The notes under the pieces are model-generated. The model had not been told where the DNA came from and searched no databases. It was given only the letters and a program-made list of their open reading frames with translations. The translations under genes were made by a program, and so were the position numbers. Positions 5,270-6,967 of a stretch of 6,967 nt of DNA are shown piece after piece (the first letter of the stretch is position 1; each line of letters starts with the position of its first letter). This DNA comes from Gammaproteobacteria bacterium (GTDB taxonomy: Bacteria > Pseudomonadota > Gammaproteobacteria > DAOWEP01), in the NCBI GenBank assembly GCA_030638455.1, contig DAOWEP010000179.1, positions 1-6,967 of the forward strand, in the 5' to 3' direction.

Positions 5270-6967
5270 TTACAGACCTGCGTTCATCTCGTCCTTCAGG
5301 ATCTTGGGAGTAACAAAAATTAACAACTCTGATTTATTGTCGAGATCGGCTTTATCTCTAAACAGAAAGCCCAGCAATGGCAGGTCGCCAAAGAAAGGTA
5401 CCTTGTTTGAACGATGGGTTCTTTCTTGCTCATACACGCCACCCAGTACCACCGTGTCCCCATTCTTCACAAGCACCTGGGTTATTATCTCACGCGTGTC
5501 TACAGGTGGTACGCCCCCTACTGAACGAGTGAAGTCCGGGCTATCCTTGTTGATCTTGAGATCCATAATAATGCGGTTATCCGGGGTAATCTGCGGGGTT
5601 ACTTCCAGGCTTAGCACCGCTTCCTTGAAGGATACGGTAGTAGCGCCACTGGAAGATGCTTCCTGATACGGGATCTCAACACCTTGCTTGATGGTGGCTG
5701 TCTTCTGGTTGGCCGTAATTACCCTTGGACTGGAAATTATCTCGCCGTTACCTTCTGCCTGTAGTGCTGAAAGTTCCAGGTCAAGCAGGTGTGCGCCAAT
5801 CCTTCCCACAGACATTGCTATTTTTGCTGCATTCCCTCCTGAGGGAACCGCACCAAAATCTACGATCAGTCCACCAGTATCAAAACCTATAGGTGTTGTA
5901 GTAGCCAGGTCATCTTCTGCGGTACCGCCGATGGTTAAGGTACCTCCACCAGAAGAATCATTAGTATTATAAGCTGTTCGCTTACCCAGCCCGAATTTTA
6001 CGCCAAGATCTTTGGCAAAGTCATCATTCGCAATTACGATCCTTGACTCAATCAGGACCTGACGAACCGGGATATCCAGATGTGAAATCAGTTTACGGAT
6101 TTCATCCAGATTGGTCGCTACGTCCTGAATCATCAATGTGTTGGTTCGTTCATCCACAACTACCTTTCCTCGCGTAGAAAGCAGGGTTTTCTCCGAGCCT
6201 TTAAACAAGGTAACCAGATCCTTTGCATTGGCATAATTAATCTGGAACCACTCGGTGCGTAAAGGAGCAAGCTCATCCAGTTGCCTTAGTGCTTCCAGTT
6301 CCAGTTTTTCCCGGGCTGCGATTTCTTCGCTTGGTGCAACCAGAACCACGTTACCATTCTTGCGCATGGCCAGACCTTTGGTTTTCAGGATGATGTCCAG
6401 CGCCTGGTCCCAGGGTACACTCTTCAGGCGTAGTGTCAGGCTACCGGTCACCGTATCACTAACCACTACATTCATGCCGGTGAAGTCAGCCAATAGTTGT
6501 AGTACGGCCCTTACCTCAATGTTCTGAAAATTCAGTGATAGTTTCTCACCAGAAAAGCCGAATTTGTTTCTCTTTAGCTTTTCCTGTTCAGCCTTGCTTA
6601 CGGGCTTGAATTCAATCGTGTAAATATTATCTGATTGATAGGCAAGGTGTTCAAATTCCTCGACCAATGGCGTAATGACCATGCGTACATTTTTTCCATG
6701 GCTGAGGGTGTCAATGATTTTAACGGGCGTAGCAAAATCAATTACATCCAGACGTCGTTCAAGGTTTTCGGGGAGGCTGGTATTCAAAAATTCTACAATA
6801 ATATTACCACTTTCTTCACGCATATCTACAGCAGTTGATGGGTCGGACAACGATACTATTACACGGCCCTCGCCTTTTGTTCCTCGGCGAAAATCTACAG
6901 TGGTAATTCCCGGTTGTGCCGTTGAAGGTTTTGCCTGCATGGAACTGCCGAGCGAAGTACTACCTGA
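5270..6967 (-). CDS. pilQ: type IV pilus outer-membrane secretin PilQ (5' end outside window)
   Basis: PilQ forms the multimeric outer-membrane channel through which the type IV pilus emerges; it also serves DNA uptake in competent species. Seen: 565 codons with the frame open to the right edge, so Met at 6938-6940 is internal and the signal peptide and any earlier AMIN domain lie outside. Numbered from that Met: an AMIN peptidoglycan-binding domain (about 12-112), an STN/N0 domain (about 133-203; SLNFQNIEVRAVLQLLADF), an N1/secretin_N domain (about 229-292; WFQINYANAKDL, DERTNTLMIQD), and the secretin core (about 379-547) with EIISSPRVITANQKTATI (400-417), KNGDTVVLGG (492-501) and VPFFGDLPLLGFLF (514-527). 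The end, SELLIFVTPKIL, is typical. A glycine/serine-rich loop (329-340) lies between N1 and the core. The product ends with TAA 5270-5272 and a terminator follows. Neighbouring pilMNOP are expected just beyond the right edge. Confidence 0.97.
   Translation of the reverse strand, partial: SGSTSLGSSMQAKPSTAQPGITTVDFRRGTKGEGRVIVSLSDPSTAVDMREESGNIIVEFLNTSLPENLERRLDVIDFATPVKIIDTLSHGKNVRMVITPLVEEFEHLAYQSDNIYTIEFKPVSKAEQEKLKRNKFGFSGEKLSLNFQNIEVRAVLQLLADFTGMNVVVSDTVTGSLTLRLKSVPWDQALDIILKTKGLAMRKNGNVVLVAPSEEIAAREKLELEALRQLDELAPLRTEWFQINYANAKDLVTLFKGSEKTLLSTRGKVVVDERTNTLMIQDVATNLDEIRKLISHLDIPVRQVLIESRIVIANDDFAKDLGVKFGLGKRTAYNTNDSSGGGTLTIGGTAEDDLATTTPIGFDTGGLIVDFGAVPSGGNAAKIAMSVGRIGAHLLDLELSALQAEGNGEIISSPRVITANQKTATIKQGVEIPYQEASSSGATTVSFKEAVLSLEVTPQITPDNRIIMDLKINKDSPDFTRSVGGVPPVDTREIITQVLVKNGDTVVLGGVYEQERTHRSNKVPFFGDLPLLGFLFRDKADLDNKSELLIFVTPKILKDEMNAGL

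Noticed and set aside
5265..5666. Plus-strand open frame of 133 codons opposite pilQ
   Set aside because: It is fully antisense to the conserved secretin core, rich in Ser/Arg/Leu as expected for a reverse-strand shadow, and has no recognisable domain.
1..6967. Search for tRNA, rRNA, CRISPR, insertion sequence or attachment-site structure
   Set aside because: Coding density is high with only short spacers, and no inverted terminal repeats, spaced repeats, transposase motifs or cloverleaf were seen.

Overview
The window is a stretch of gammaproteobacterial housekeeping chromosome in which every gene lies on the minus strand, so transcription runs from high to low coordinates. In that order it holds: pilQ (type IV pilus secretin, start beyond the right edge), aroK (shikimate kinase), aroB (3-dehydroquinate synthase), a dGTPase-like HD phosphohydrolase (dgt), a stand-alone 83-residue WGR-domain protein, and a DamX/AdnX-type SPOR protein that runs off the left edge. 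The pilQ-aroK-aroB-damX order is typical of Gammaproteobacteria, while dgt directly after aroB recalls, from memory, the Betaproteobacteria. A moderately AT-rich gammaproteobacterium with type IV pili, such as a Thiotrichales/Chromatiales/Methylococcales-like lineage, fits best; the sequence does not allow a firmer placement.

Region by region. Bases 5270-6967 are the C-terminal 565 codons of pilQ, closed by a strong intrinsic terminator (5213-5249). That separates the pilus gene from aroK (4605-5147) and aroB (3441-4544), which catalyse non-consecutive steps of the shikimate pathway. Only 20 bases follow aroB before dgt (2272-3420), so aroK-aroB-dgt looks like one transcription unit. An 86-base AT-rich spacer with a palindrome and a short direct repeat precedes the WGR gene (1934-2185). 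A 76-base spacer with a promoter-like sequence precedes the damX-like gene (1857 to beyond base 1). There is no gene-free stretch longer than about 125 bases.

The left 1.86 kb is easily missed because the gene's stop codon is outside the window, but one minus-strand frame is open for exactly 619 codons from ATG 1857 to base 1. It encodes an ExeA-like AAA module with degraded Walker motifs, one transmembrane helix, a long disordered linker, a DamX-type SPOR domain and the start of a second SPOR domain.

Functionally the window joins pilus export (PilQ), aromatic amino acid synthesis (AroK, AroB), nucleotide pool control (Dgt), a possible nucleic-acid-binding small protein (WGR) and septal peptidoglycan binding (DamX). 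I see no mobile element, RNA gene, CRISPR array or clearly new system. The least ordinary parts are the degenerate WGR mini-protein and the DamX architecture.
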